Shown here piece after piece: positions 1 through 9,011 of a stretch of DNA of 64,000 nt (the first letter of the stretch is position 1; each line of letters opens with the position of its first letter). Made by a program: the position numbers and the translations under genes. The DNA lies in contig QWDA01000012.1 in assembly GCA_003605175.1 (NCBI GenBank), forward strand, positions 1 to 64,000, in the 5' to 3' direction. The notes under the pieces were generated by a model. It did not search any database. It was not told the origin of the DNA and worked only from the letters and a program-made list of their open reading frames with translations. This stretch comes from Paracoccaceae bacterium (GTDB taxonomy: Bacteria; Pseudomonadota; Alphaproteobacteria; Rhodobacterales; Rhodobacteraceae).

Positions 1-605
1 GGCGCGGATGCCGGCGCGGCCGCGGCGGGCGGCTCCCGGCGCAGCGGCGTCACCTGCGGCGCGGGCGCGGCGGCCGGCGCCTCGGCCTCGGCATCGCCCT
101 CGAGATCCCAGATCTTCCGCTGGATGCGGATCTTCTCGACATTCTGCTCCAGCGTCGAGCGCGGCGGTTCGGCCGGGGCCGGCGGCTCCGGGCGATTGAG
201 CTCGCCCCGCGCGGCGAGATCCTTCAGGACCATCGACACCCCGGCGCTCACATCGGTCTCGTCGTCATCGTCCAGCGATTGCGCGGCGGTGGCGACGGGC
301 TCGTCCTCGGGAATCTCCTGCGCCTCGGCCTCCTCGAGATCCCAGTCGTAGGAGCCGTCGTCGAACAGGCTGCCCTCGTCGTCTTCCGCGAAATCCTCCT
401 CGTCGTCGGCGTATTCGTCATACGCTTCGAACTCCTCCTCGGCGACGGGGGCCAGGGCGGGTGCGGAGGGTGCGCGTGCTGCGGGTGCACGGGGCGCAAC
501 CGGCGGGGCCATCGGCCCGGCATCGAGCGCCTCGCCCTCCTCCGCCGCGGGGGCCGCGGCCTGCTGCGAGCGCTTCTTCGCAATCATCTCATGAAGGAAC
601 TTCAT
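1..605 (-). CDS. Acidic N-terminal region of a probable kinase-partner (FHA-type) protein, partial
   Basis: The frame opens with MKFLHEMIAKK at 605 behind an AAAGGTGAG ribosome-binding site and runs off the left edge, leaving about 201 codons. The visible part is low complexity: an Ala/Pro-rich stretch, then a strongly acidic stretch (EEEFEAYDEYADDEED and further Asp/Glu runs), then a more ordered segment with RSTLEQNVEKIRIQRKIWDLEG near residues 155-175. It starts 4 nt after the kinase stop, so the two are co-transcribed. From memory of Rhodobacteraceae gene order, the kinase partner with a MKF start is an FHA-domain protein with the FHA domain at the C-terminus. That domain would lie outside the window, so the assignment is inference. 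Confidence 0.6.
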   Translation of the reverse strand, partial: MKFLHEMIAKKRSQQAAAPAAEEGEALDAGPMAPPVAPRAPAARAPSAPALAPVAEEEFEAYDEYADDEEDFAEDDEGSLFDDGSYDWDLEEAEAQEIPEDEPVATAAQSLDDDDETDVSAGVSMVLKDLAARGELNRPEPPAPAEPPRSTLEQNVEKIRIQRKIWDLEGDAEAEAPAAAPAPQVTPLRREPPAAAAPASA

Positions 606-609
606 CTGC

Positions 610-1968
610 TCACCTTTCTGCGGCCCCTGCACTGGCCGCGTCGTCCCGGTCATTTCGCTTCAACACGCCGCCCAGCACCTTGCCGATCAGCGTGCGTTTC
701 CGGACGCGCTTCCTCGCGGTCACATCCGGTTCCCCGTCCGATGCGGGGTGTTCCCTGGCGTTCTCCGCGGCGGTCGGCGCGCCCTTCGGCGCGGCCTCCT
801 CGTCATCGCTGAAGATCTTGTCGTTCAACTCGCGGAAGCGTTGCCAGCGCATCTCGCGTTCCCGCGTCGAGATCCTCTCGCGGGTCAGCTTGCGCTCCTT
901 CTTCACCGGCTCGGGCATGTCCGGGGCGGCCTCGCGCACCGCCGCGTTGGTCTCCATCACAAGGTTGTGGATCGCGGCATGCATGTCCTCGTCGTCGCCG
1001 GCCCGCTCCTTGGCGGCCATCTGCCGGCGCTCGGAGTCGATCTCGACCATCCATTCCTGCGCCGACAGGATCCGGTCCTTCGGGAAGATCTCCAGGCACT
1101 TGTCGATCGCGCCGAGGAAATGCTGGTCATAGTCGCTGGTCAGCGTCGAGAGCGGGATATACGGATCCTTGTTGCCCTCGGCGACGGTGGCGAGCCGCAT
1201 CTGGCTGATCGGCGGCGCCTCGCCCGCGATCAGGTGATAGAAGGTCGCCGCCAGCGAGTAGAGATCCGAGGCCGGGGTCTGCTTCGAGCCCGAGATATAG
1301 AATTCCTGCGGGCTGTACCCGTCCTTCACGGTGGCCTGCTGGGTCACCATACGGGTCCGCCGCGAGGCCTCTTCCCGGGCCGCGCCGAAATCGATCAGCA
1401 CCGGGTTGTTGGCGTCGTCGATCAGCACGTTGTCGGGCGAGATGTCGCGATGCAGCATGCCGCGGTCATGGACATAGGCCACAGCGCTCAGGAGCCGCAT
1501 CAGGATCCGCTTCACCTCGCGCGGGCTGAGCCGGTCGGGCTCGTACTCGATCACGTCGAGCAGGTCCTGCCCCTTGACGAGGTCCAGCGCCATGTAGGCG
1601 GTGTGGTTGTCCTCGAACACCTGGTGGACGCCGACGATGTTCGGATGGCTCAGCTTGGCGAGCGCTCGGGCCTCCTGCCCGAAGAACTTCACGATCGCCT
1701 CGAAATCCTGCTGCATCGATTCCGAGCGCACCTGCACCGAACTCTGCCGCCGGCAGCACATCGACGCGGGGAAACATTCCTTGATGACGACCGTCCGGTC
1801 GAGGCTGTCCCGCGCGAGATAGGTGATGCCGAATCCGCCCGCGTTCAGGAACCGCGTGAGCGTGTACTGCCCCTGAAGCAAGGTGGTGCCTGCGGGAAGC
1901 TCGTCGCCGAACGCATCGTCGCCTTCGTCATCCCAAGCAGCACCAGATCGATCGAATTCTGCGCTCAT
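610..1968 (-). CDS. Serine/threonine protein kinase
   Basis: A 452-residue Hanks-type protein kinase that should phosphorylate Ser/Thr on protein substrates in the cytoplasm. Visible motifs are a glycine loop (NAGGFGITYLA, residues 42-52), the VIK lysine (Lys63), the catalytic loop LHRDISPDN (Asp175) and the IDFG motif (193-195), so all catalytic residues are present. After the kinase domain (about 35-300) come a charged, coiled-coil-like segment and a very basic tail (RKRVRKR). There is no membrane segment or PASTA domain, so it looks soluble. The chosen ATG at 1968 has a GGGAG Shine-Dalgarno. The frame stays open far upstream, but that extension runs over the intergenic region and the next gene. 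It is followed immediately by its acidic partner. Confidence 0.9.
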   Translation of the reverse strand: MSAEFDRSGAAWDDEGDDAFGDELPAGTTLLQGQYTLTRFLNAGGFGITYLARDSLDRTVVIKECFPASMCCRRQSSVQVRSESMQQDFEAIVKFFGQEARALAKLSHPNIVGVHQVFEDNHTAYMALDLVKGQDLLDVIEYEPDRLSPREVKRILMRLLSAVAYVHDRGMLHRDISPDNVLIDDANNPVLIDFGAAREEASRRTRMVTQQATVKDGYSPQEFYISGSKQTPASDLYSLAATFYHLIAGEAPPISQMRLATVAEGNKDPYIPLSTLTSDYDQHFLGAIDKCLEIFPKDRILSAQEWMVEIDSERRQMAAKERAGDDEDMHAAIHNLVMETNAAVREAAPDMPEPVKKERKLTRERISTREREMRWQRFRELNDKIFSDDEEAAPKGAPTAAENAREHPASDGEPDVTARKRVRKRTLIGKVLGGVLKRNDRDDAASAGAAER

Positions 1969-2156
1969 AATTCTCCCAGAATCCACGCGGCCCGAATCCG
2001 CCGCGCGCCCCAAACACGGTTTACCAAGGCTCTGGATGACCCAAGAAAATGACCGAAAGATGGTCAGAATCGGAAATTCCTCTGTACGGACACAATCAGT
2101 TCCCCGATCGGCGCCAATGCGTGCAAATGTCGGTAAACAAGGGGTTTCCCCTGTCC

Positions 2157-3089
2157 TCAATCGCGGCGGAAACGCCGCGAATAGAGCCCCGAGAGGAGGA
2201 TCGGGGTCAGGTACATCGGCACCTGGTAGCAGCCGATGAAAAGCAGAATCGGGTCGGTGATCCCGGCCGGCAGCGCCACGAGGAAAAGCGCGATGTTGCG
2301 ATTGCCCGCGACGATGGCGCGGGCGGGCATCGCCGCGTCCCGCGGCAGCACAAGGGCCGCCGCCACCTGTATCCCCAGATTCGCCGCCACCGCCACGCCC
2401 AGCCAGAGCGCCACCCCGCCCGGCGCCGTGCGCAGCGCCGGCCCGAGCGCCGACATCAGCCCCACCACCAGGACCGCAAGCAGGATCGCCGCCAGCCCGT
2501 CGAGCGCCAGACTTGTCCCGGCATCCGGCGCCCTCCCCCGGAGCCTGAGCGCGAACCCGGCCCCGGCCGCCAGCCCGATCACCGCCATCAGCCGCAGCGC
2601 GGCCATCCCCGACACCCCCGCGCCCGAAAGGCCCGGCACCAGGACCAGAACCGGCAGCACCGTCAGCGGAAACAGCGCCGTCCCGATCACCAGGAGCCGC
2701 AGGGCCGGTGCCGGCTCCTGCCCGGCCAGGATCGTCAGGTTCGGGCTCCCCGCGACCGGCGGCGCCGCCAGCATGAGAACAACCGCAAGCGCCAGCGGAT
2801 GCGCCGCGACCCCCGCCGCCGCGAACAGGGCCAGCGCGCCCAGGGGCAGCGCCACCTGATAGACCGCCACAAGCCCCAGACCCGTCCGAAGCTCCGCCAA
2901 CCCGCCCAGCGCCGCCCGCGGCCCGATCCGGTAGGCCGTCAGCGCCAGAAGCGCCGCGATCGGCAGCGGCAACCAGGGCCGCAGCGCCAGCGCCAGGCCC
3001 GGCAGGAGGAGCCCCGCCAGAAGCCCCGCCACCAGGCAGAGCCGCCCGTGCCGCGCGGCAAGATGGAGGAAAGGGATCGTTCCGGGCAT
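2157..3089 (-). CDS. Bile acid:sodium symporter-like (BASS family) membrane protein
   Basis: About 310 residues, with roughly 8-10 hydrophobic segments covering nearly the whole length and few charged residues. This architecture and the conserved-looking stretch GNRNIALFLVALP near residues 260-272 resemble BASS/arsenite-type secondary transporters with crossed helices. The substrate cannot be read from sequence. I place the start at ATG 3089 (MPGTIPF), preceded by AGGGATGG. In-frame ATGs at 3098 and 3125 are also possible. It stands alone, divergent from the aminotransferase gene at 3188. Confidence 0.6.
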   Translation of the reverse strand: MPGTIPFLHLAARHGRLCLVAGLLAGLLLPGLALALRPWLPLPIAALLALTAYRIGPRAALGGLAELRTGLGLVAVYQVALPLGALALFAAAGVAAHPLALAVVLMLAAPPVAGSPNLTILAGQEPAPALRLLVIGTALFPLTVLPVLVLVPGLSGAGVSGMAALRLMAVIGLAAGAGFALRLRGRAPDAGTSLALDGLAAILLAVLVVGLMSALGPALRTAPGGVALWLGVAVAANLGIQVAAALVLPRDAAMPARAIVAGNRNIALFLVALPAGITDPILLFIGCYQVPMYLTPILLSGLYSRRFRRD

Positions 3090-3187
3090 CCGCGCCATCC
3101 CTGATCGGCACAGGCCGGGTGTCAAGCCGCTTGCGGGCGCCGTGCGGACGCGAGAGAACCTGCCCGGACCCAGACCGGAAACGCCCG

Positions 3188-4453
3188 ATGCAACCCAGCC
3201 CCTTCGCCACCCAGCCCGGCCTCCTCGACAGGATCCGCGCCCGCTTCGCCCATGTGGAGGCCTGCCCCTTCACCGGCCCAAGGATCTTCTTCGAGAATGC
3301 CGGGGGCGCGCTGACGCTGAACGCGGTCGCCGAGACCAGCGCCCGCTTCGCCGCGATCCCCGACAACCAGGGCCGCGACAACCCGGCCTCCCAGGCGCTC
3401 CAGGCGGTGATCGACAAGGCCCGCGCCGACATGGCGCTGTTCTTCAACGCGCCCGGGGGGCATTTCTTCGTCGGCGAGAGCGGCACCGAGCTCACCTTCC
3501 GCCTGATCCGCGCCGCGGTGATGGGCGCCCCCCATGGCGGCGCGGTGATCGGCGCGACCATCGAGCACCCCGCCTCCCGCAGCGCCGCGCGCTACTGGGC
3601 GGAAACCGCCGGCAAGCCCTACATCTCCGTGCCCCATGACGACGCGACCGGCCTCGTGACCCCCGAGGCCTACGCCGCCCTTGTCACCGCCGACACCCGC
3701 GTCGCCACGATCCTCCACACCTCCCCGGTGACCGGCATGGGGATCGACGTCAAGGGCATCGCCGCCGCGATCCGCGCCACGGCACCCGACGCCCTGATCA
3801 TCGTCGACGGCATCCAGCACGCCTCGCACGGCCAGATCGACATCGAAAGCTACGGCATCGACGGCTACGTGATCTCGCCCTACAAGCTGTTCTCCCGCCA
3901 TGGCTACGGCCTCGCCTGGGTCTCCGACCGGCTCCGCCATTTGCGCCACGAACGGCTGATTGACAGCCCCGAAGGCGGCTGGGAATTCGGCACCCGCGAC
4001 ACCGGCGCCTACGCCACCTTCTCCGACGTGGTCGCCTATTTCGACTGGCTCGGCGCGCAGGTCACCGACAGCGCCGACCGCCGCGCGCGGATCGAGGCGG
4101 CGGGCGAGGCGATCCACGCCCACGAGAAGAGCCTGACCGACGCGATGCTGCACGGCACCGGCAACCTCAAGGGCCTCGCCGAACTCCCCGGGATCCGCAT
4201 CCTCGGCGGCGTGGAGAACCCCGCCCGCGAAGGCCTCGTCTCGTTCTGGTCCCACCGGCTCGCGGCCCCCGAGATCGTCGCCCGCCTCAACGCCGAAGGC
4301 ATCCGCACCCATACTCGCAAGGCCGACCACTATTCCGGCAACGTGCTCGACCCGCTCGGCCTCCCGGCCTGTGTCCGCGTCTCGCTCTGCCACTACAATT
4401 CCGGGGCCGAGATCGCCCGCTTCCTCTCGGTCATGCAGACCATCGCCGCCTGA
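3188..4453 (+). CDS. Class V aminotransferase (PLP-dependent, NifS/SufS-like fold)
   Basis: 421 residues. The PLP lysine lies in ISPYKLFSRHGYG (about residues 237-249), with the cofactor-binding Asp and His shortly before in IVDGIQHASHG (about 214-224). The fold is that of class V aminotransferases and cysteine desulfurases. Residues FENAGGALT near the N-terminus match the usual YLDNAA-type substrate loop of this family. No conserved cysteine loop marks it as a dedicated Fe-S desulfurase, so the substrate is unknown. The MQPSPF start at 3188 was chosen because the upstream extension to 3119 is low complexity and overlaps the divergent gene's leader. The neighbouring MFS gene follows on the same strand after about 100 nt. 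Confidence 0.8.
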   Translation: MQPSPFATQPGLLDRIRARFAHVEACPFTGPRIFFENAGGALTLNAVAETSARFAAIPDNQGRDNPASQALQAVIDKARADMALFFNAPGGHFFVGESGTELTFRLIRAAVMGAPHGGAVIGATIEHPASRSAARYWAETAGKPYISVPHDDATGLVTPEAYAALVTADTRVATILHTSPVTGMGIDVKGIAAAIRATAPDALIIVDGIQHASHGQIDIESYGIDGYVISPYKLFSRHGYGLAWVSDRLRHLRHERLIDSPEGGWEFGTRDTGAYATFSDVVAYFDWLGAQVTDSADRRARIEAAGEAIHAHEKSLTDAMLHGTGNLKGLAELPGIRILGGVENPAREGLVSFWSHRLAAPEIVARLNAEGIRTHTRKADHYSGNVLDPLGLPACVRVSLCHYNSGAEIARFLSVMQTIAA

Positions 4454-4556
4454 CCGGCCCGGGGCGACGTTCGTTTCAGACATCTTCTGTCGGAATCGGA
4501 TGCGACAACGCGCGGGCGGCGCGTGACGGTGACGCCAGACCAAGCCGGACGGATCC

Positions 4557-5777
4557 ATGACCTCCCGCAACATCCCCGAATGGCTCCGGCACGCCCCGGC
4601 GCCGGGCGTGCGCGGCTTCGCGCTGCTCTCGGGCTGCGAGGCCTGGGCGCGCGGGCTCCTGATCTCGGTCTACCCGCTCGCGCTCTACGACGCGCTCGGG
4701 AACGCGCGGCTCGTGTCGGAGGTCTATTTCCTCGTCGGCCTCGCCTCGCTCGGAATGTCGCTCCTGGTCCCCTGGCTCAACCGGCTGGTGCCCAGACGGT
4801 TCGTCTATATCACCGCCTGCCTCCTCTACATCCTCGGGGCAGCGCTCGCCGGGGCGGCGGGCGGCGAGGCGCTGGTCGCCGCGCTCTTCATGACCACCAC
4901 GGGGACGGCGGCGATCTTCGTCTGCCACAACGCCTATGTGCTCGACTACATCGCGCGGGCCGAGCTGGGCCGGAACGAGACGCTGAAGCTCTTCTACAGC
5001 GCCGCGGGCTGGACCGTGGGGCCGCTCCTCGGGGTCACGCTCTGGAGCTGGGCGCCGGCCGCCGCCTTCCTCGCCTCCGGCGCCGCGGAACTGGCGCTCC
5101 TCGCGGCGTTCCTGCATCTCCGGCTGGGCAACGGGCGGCTGATCACCCGCGCGCGGGCGCCGGCCACCAACCCGCTCGCCTATCTCGGACGCTTCGTGGC
5201 ACAGCCGCGGCTGGTGGCGGGCTGGGCCTTCGCGGTGATCCGCTCCTGCGGCTGGTGGGTCTATGTGGTCTACCTGCCGATCTTCGCGGTCGAGCGCGGG
5301 CTCGGCGACACGGTGGGCGGCGCGGCGCTTTCGGCATCGAACGCGATGCTGTTCCTCGCGCCGGCGATGCTGCGCTGGGTGCAGGGGCGGACGATCCGAC
5401 AGGCGGTGCGCGCCGGGTTCCTCGCGGCCGGGCTCTGCTTCGCGCTGGCCGCGCCCTTCGCGCCTCTGCCGGTGCTGGCGATCCTCTGCCTCGCGGCGGG
5501 CTCGTTCTTTCTGGTCCTCCTCGATCTCACCGGCGGGCTCCCGTTCCTGATGGCGGTGAAGCCCTCGGAGCGGACCGAGATGTCGGCGGTCTATGCGAGC
5601 TTCCGCGACGTCTCGGGCGTGGTGACGCCGGGGGTGGCCTGGGCGGTGCTCCTGGTGGCGCCGGTCCAGGGCGTGTTCGCGGCGGCGGGGCTGGCGCTGT
5701 TCGGGGCCTTCGCGATCGCCGGCCGTCTGCATCCGAGGCTCGGTGCCCGCCACGCCGGGGCGGCGCAAACCTCCTGA
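4557..5777 (+). CDS. MFS transporter
   Basis: 406 residues with about 11-12 predicted transmembrane helices, arranged as two halves separated by a cytoplasmic loop around residues 190-215. The general shape and the loop sequence NRLVPRRFVY after the second helix fit the major facilitator superfamily. No substrate-specific signature is recognisable. It is probably an inner-membrane secondary transporter. It follows the aminotransferase gene at about 100 nt on the same strand, so a shared transcript is possible but not shown. The gap to the next gene (5778-6074, 297 bases) holds no credible ORF, and I found no clear promoter there. Confidence 0.75.
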   Translation: MTSRNIPEWLRHAPAPGVRGFALLSGCEAWARGLLISVYPLALYDALGNARLVSEVYFLVGLASLGMSLLVPWLNRLVPRRFVYITACLLYILGAALAGAAGGEALVAALFMTTTGTAAIFVCHNAYVLDYIARAELGRNETLKLFYSAAGWTVGPLLGVTLWSWAPAAAFLASGAAELALLAAFLHLRLGNGRLITRARAPATNPLAYLGRFVAQPRLVAGWAFAVIRSCGWWVYVVYLPIFAVERGLGDTVGGAALSASNAMLFLAPAMLRWVQGRTIRQAVRAGFLAAGLCFALAAPFAPLPVLAILCLAAGSFFLVLLDLTGGLPFLMAVKPSERTEMSAVYASFRDVSGVVTPGVAWAVLLVAPVQGVFAAAGLALFGAFAIAGRLHPRLGARHAGAAQTS

Positions 5778-6074
5778 GGCCGGAAAGGCCCACCCCCCTC
5801 CATCGCGGCGCGCGCCGTCACTTGCAGCTTGACTTGTGCCGCGTCCTGCCCCATGTGCCGCCCAAGACCGCGAGACGCTCTGCCGCGTGAGCAGACGGCC
5901 CGAGGCGGGCCACATGGCGCGCGGTCCCCGTTTCCCACATCACGCGAGGAGGCAGCGCCGCCGCTATCGGCCGGCGCACTCTGACCGCAAGCCCGCCGCC
6001 GGATGGTCCGGATGGCGGGGCAACCGAATTGACTGCGGGCGCCGCACGGAGATGCGCGCCCCGGAAGGACAAAG

Positions 6075-7352
6075 ATGGATTTCGACATGCTGGGGCTCCA
6101 GCCCCGCCTCGTTGCCGCGCTCAAGGCGCAAGGCATTACCGACCCGACCCCGATCCAGAAACAGGCGATCCCGCACGCGATGAACGGCCGCGACGTGATG
6201 GGCCTCGCCCAGACCGGCACCGGAAAGACCGCCGCGTTCGGGCTCCCGCTGATCAACGCGCTGATGAGCCAGGGCACCGCGCCCATGCCGAAGACCGCCT
6301 CCGCGCTGGTCCTCGCACCCACCCGCGAGCTTGCCAACCAGATCGCCGAGGCGCTGCGCGCCTTCACCCAGGGCGGCCATCTGAAGGTCGCCGTGGTGGT
6401 GGGCGGCGCCTCGATGAACCGGCAGATCGACACCCTGCGCCGCGGCGCCGATCTGCTGATCGCCACCCCGGGCCGGCTCATCGACCTTCTCGAGCGCAAG
6501 GCCGTGCGGCTCGACCAGACCGGTTTCCTCGTCCTCGACGAGGCCGACCAGATGCTCGACATGGGCTTCCTGCACGCCCTCAAGCGGATCGCGCCGCTCC
6601 TGCCGAAATCGCGGCAGACTCTGATGTTCTCGGCCACCATGCCGAAGCTCATGGCCGATCTCTCGGCGCAGTTCCTGACCGACCCGGTCCGGGTCGAGGT
6701 CGCCCGCCCCGGTCTGGCCGCCGACAAGATCGCGCAATCGGTGCATTTCGTCGCGCAGGACGAGAAACCCGCGCTCCTCGCCCGGCTGCTGTCGGGCCAT
6801 GAGAGCGAACGCGCGCTGGTCTTCGCCCGCACCAAGCACGGCGCCGAGCGGCTGATGAAGAAACTCGCCGCGTCGGGCTTCGACGCCACCTCGATCCACG
6901 GCAACAAGAGCCAGGGCCAGCGCGACCGCGCGATTCGCGAATTCAAGGAAGGCAGCGTGACCGTGCTCGTCGCCACCGACGTGGCGGCGCGCGGGATCGA
7001 CATCCCCGAGGTCCGGCACGTCTACAACTACGACCTGCCGAACGTGCCCGAGAACTACGTCCACCGCATCGGCCGCACCGCGCGCGCCGGCGCCTCGGGC
7101 CGCGCCGTGGCGTTCTGCTCCGAGGACGAGACCGGCGCACTGAGGGACATCGAGAAGGTGCTCCGGACCGAGATCGACATCGCCGGCGGCGAACGCTGGG
7201 ACGAAGGCCGCCCCGCTCGCGGCGGCCCCAAGGGCGGGCGCAGGCGCGCGAATCCCGCCGCCTCCGCCCCGGCGAACCTGGGCGCGAAGCCCAAACCGTC
7301 GCGCCGCCGCCGTGGCCCCGCACGCGGCAAGCGGATGAGCGCGGCGGCCTGA
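6075..7352 (+). CDS. rhlE: DEAD-box ATP-dependent RNA helicase, RhlE type
   Basis: 425 residues. The order of helicase motifs is complete: Q motif (DPTPIQKQAIP, about 24-34), Walker A AQTGTGKT (45-52), PTRELANQ, DEAD in LVLDEADQMLD (about 153-163), SAT, and HRIGRTARAG (about 329-338). A short basic tail (SRRRRGPARGKR) follows the second RecA domain, typical of RhlE/CshA-like helicases that unwind structured RNA during cold growth, ribosome assembly or decay. The start has AAGGAC upstream. The gene ends in convergent orientation to the K+ channel gene, with two GC-rich palindromes between them. Confidence 0.93.
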   Translation: MDFDMLGLQPRLVAALKAQGITDPTPIQKQAIPHAMNGRDVMGLAQTGTGKTAAFGLPLINALMSQGTAPMPKTASALVLAPTRELANQIAEALRAFTQGGHLKVAVVVGGASMNRQIDTLRRGADLLIATPGRLIDLLERKAVRLDQTGFLVLDEADQMLDMGFLHALKRIAPLLPKSRQTLMFSATMPKLMADLSAQFLTDPVRVEVARPGLAADKIAQSVHFVAQDEKPALLARLLSGHESERALVFARTKHGAERLMKKLAASGFDATSIHGNKSQGQRDRAIREFKEGSVTVLVATDVAARGIDIPEVRHVYNYDLPNVPENYVHRIGRTARAGASGRAVAFCSEDETGALRDIEKVLRTEIDIAGGERWDEGRPARGGPKGGRRRANPAASAPANLGAKPKPSRRRRGPARGKRMSAAA

Positions 7353-7378
7353 CCGCCCCGTCCTTCCGGGCATACGCG

Positions 7379-7447
7379 CCCCGGGCTTGACCCGGGGCCT
7401 CGCCCCGAAGGGCAACGCGACCAGGAGGCCCCGGCTCAAGGCCGGGG
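7379..7447. repeat. Two GC-rich palindromes, REP-like, between convergent genes
   Basis: Two hairpins in a row: CCCCGGG-cttga-CCCGGGG (7379-7397) and CCCCGGC-tcaag-GCCGGGG (7429-7447). They share the core CCCCGG(G/C)TCAAG in opposite orientations, so together they make a paired inverted motif of the kind seen in dispersed REP-like elements of alphaproteobacteria. They lie between the stops of the helicase and the channel gene and could act as a bidirectional terminator or mRNA 3'-end stabiliser. Confidence 0.65.
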
Positions 7448-7464
7448 CGGCGGGAGACTTTCCT

Positions 7465-8226
7465 TCAGACCCCGCCCTCGGTCCGGATCCGGATCGTCGC
7501 CCCGCAATGCTTGCAATGCACCGCGTCGGCATCGTGCAGGACAAGCCCGCATTTCGAACATTCCTGCCGCACCTTGGTCGGACGGATCACCACCTGCGCG
7601 AGCCGCAGGAACAGGGTGACCCCGAAGATCATCACCCCCACCGAGAGAAGCCGCCCCCAGGGCCCGGTCAGGGTGATGTCGCCGAACCCGGTTGTGGTCA
7701 GCGTCGTGACGGTGAAATAGAGCGCGTCGGCATAGTTCCCGATCTCCGGGTTGATCCCGGCCTGGGTCGCGTAGATCAGCCCGGTCATCACGAACAGGAA
7801 CACGCCCAGATTGACGGTGGCCAGCACCACGTCCTCGTTTTCGCGGAAGGCCCGGAAATCCTGCCTCAGCCGCGCGAGAAGCTCATAGGTGTGCAGGAGC
7901 CGCAGCGTCCTCAGGATCCGCAGGAACCCCAGCCCTTCGCCCGCGATCGGCGCAAGGAATGACAGCACCGCCACGATATCCGCCCAGCTCGACAGCCGGG
8001 TGAAATAGCGCGTGCGCTTCTCCTCGAGCGCCAGGCGGATCCCGAAATCCGCGAGGATCAGCACACCGAACAGCACATCGGCGATCTCGACCCCGCGGGT
8101 GCGCGGAAAGAACGAGGTGACGATGACGAAGAGGATCGTGACGAGGTCGAAAACCAGAAGCGCATAGCGAAACCGCTGCGCCTCGGGCGTGTCGCCCTCG
8201 TAATATGCCCTGATCCGCTCCAGCAC
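7465..8226 (-). CDS. Voltage-sensor-type potassium channel with C-terminal zinc ribbon
   Basis: 253 residues. An N-terminal ion_trans module has four helices; the fourth carries regularly spaced arginines (RILRTLRLLHTYELLARLRQ), as in a voltage sensor. Two pore helices follow, with the filter sequence TTTGFGD, the potassium signature. After the last helix come about 40 residues with CSKCG and CKHCG, a two-knuckle zinc ribbon. No ATG exists at the N-terminal boundary. I chose GTG at 8226 (reading MLERIRAYYEGD), which has GGAGAGGGG about 16 nt upstream. The stretch further upstream in this frame looks non-coding and overlaps the livF gene on the other reading frame. The product should be a tetrameric inner-membrane channel. 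Confidence 0.8.
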   Translation of the reverse strand: MLERIRAYYEGDTPEAQRFRYALLVFDLVTILFVIVTSFFPRTRGVEIADVLFGVLILADFGIRLALEEKRTRYFTRLSSWADIVAVLSFLAPIAGEGLGFLRILRTLRLLHTYELLARLRQDFRAFRENEDVVLATVNLGVFLFVMTGLIYATQAGINPEIGNYADALYFTVTTLTTTGFGDITLTGPWGRLLSVGVMIFGVTLFLRLAQVVIRPTKVRQECSKCGLVLHDADAVHCKHCGATIRIRTEGGV

Positions 8227-8315
8227 CTTGCGGCCCCCGACACCCCTCTCCCTTCCGTCTACCCGCCAGCCAGGCCCTGTCCAAGCCCGTCTGGCGCGGG
8301 CGGCCAGCCCGGACG

Positions 8316-9011
8316 CTAGACCCCCACGTACCGATCCACGATCGCATGATCCGCCCGCAGGGCCTCCGCCGCCGCCTCCTCGACCACCCGGCCGTTCTCC
8401 ATGAACGCCACCCGGTCGGCGAGGTCCAGCACCGCGTCCACCCGCTGCTCCACCAGCAAGACCGCGACGCCCTCCTCGCGCATCTGTCGCACCACCACCC
8501 GGATCGCCTCGATCATCGAGGGCTGGAGTCCCTCGGTCGGCTCGTCCAGGAGCAACGCCTTCGGCCGCAGACACAGCGCCCGCGCCGTGGCCAGCATCTG
8601 CTGCTCGCCGCCCGACAGGGTGTTCGCCCGCTGCCCCAACCGTTCGCGCAGCCGCGGGAACAGCCCCAGCACCCGCTCGCGCATCTCGCGCCCCTCGCCG
8701 CGCGCCATCAGCCCGATCTCGATATTTTGCGCCACCGTGAGCTCACCGAAGAGCCGCCGCCCCTGCGGGATATAGCCGATCCCCGCCTTCGGGATTTCGT
8801 GCGGCGGCAGCGCCCCCAACGACACGCCGTCCAGCAGCACCTCGCCCGCCATCAGGGGGACCAGCCCCATGATTGCCTTCATCGCCGTGGTCTTTCCCGC
8901 GCCGTTCCGGCCGAGAAGGCACAGGATCTCGCCCGACCCCACCCGCAGGCTCATGTCGCGCAACACCTGCGCCCGCCCGTATCCCGCGCCGATCCCGCGA
9001 AGCTCCAGCAT
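8316..9011 (-). CDS. livF: Branched-chain amino acid-type ABC transporter ATPase LivF
   Basis: 231 residues, one of two ATPases of the HAAT/Liv importer encoded at 8316-12989. Walker A is GRNGAGKTT, the signature is LSGGEQQ and Walker B is ALLLDEPTEGL; the motif PQGRRLFGELTV is typical of LivF rather than LivG. Its ATG overlaps the stop of livG (TGATG), so the two are translated together. Substrate is set by the binding protein, not by this subunit. Confidence 0.92.
   Translation of the reverse strand: MLELRGIGAGYGRAQVLRDMSLRVGSGEILCLLGRNGAGKTTAMKAIMGLVPLMAGEVLLDGVSLGALPPHEIPKAGIGYIPQGRRLFGELTVAQNIEIGLMARGEGREMRERVLGLFPRLRERLGQRANTLSGGEQQMLATARALCLRPKALLLDEPTEGLQPSMIEAIRVVVRQMREEGVAVLLVEQRVDAVLDLADRVAFMENGRVVEEAAAEALRADHAIVDRYVGV

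Noticed and set aside
610-3561. A single 983-residue frame including the kinase
   Set aside because: The part before MSAEF overlaps the intergenic region and the next gene in a Gly/Ala/Arg-rich shadow. The kinase start at 1968 has a proper ribosome-binding site.
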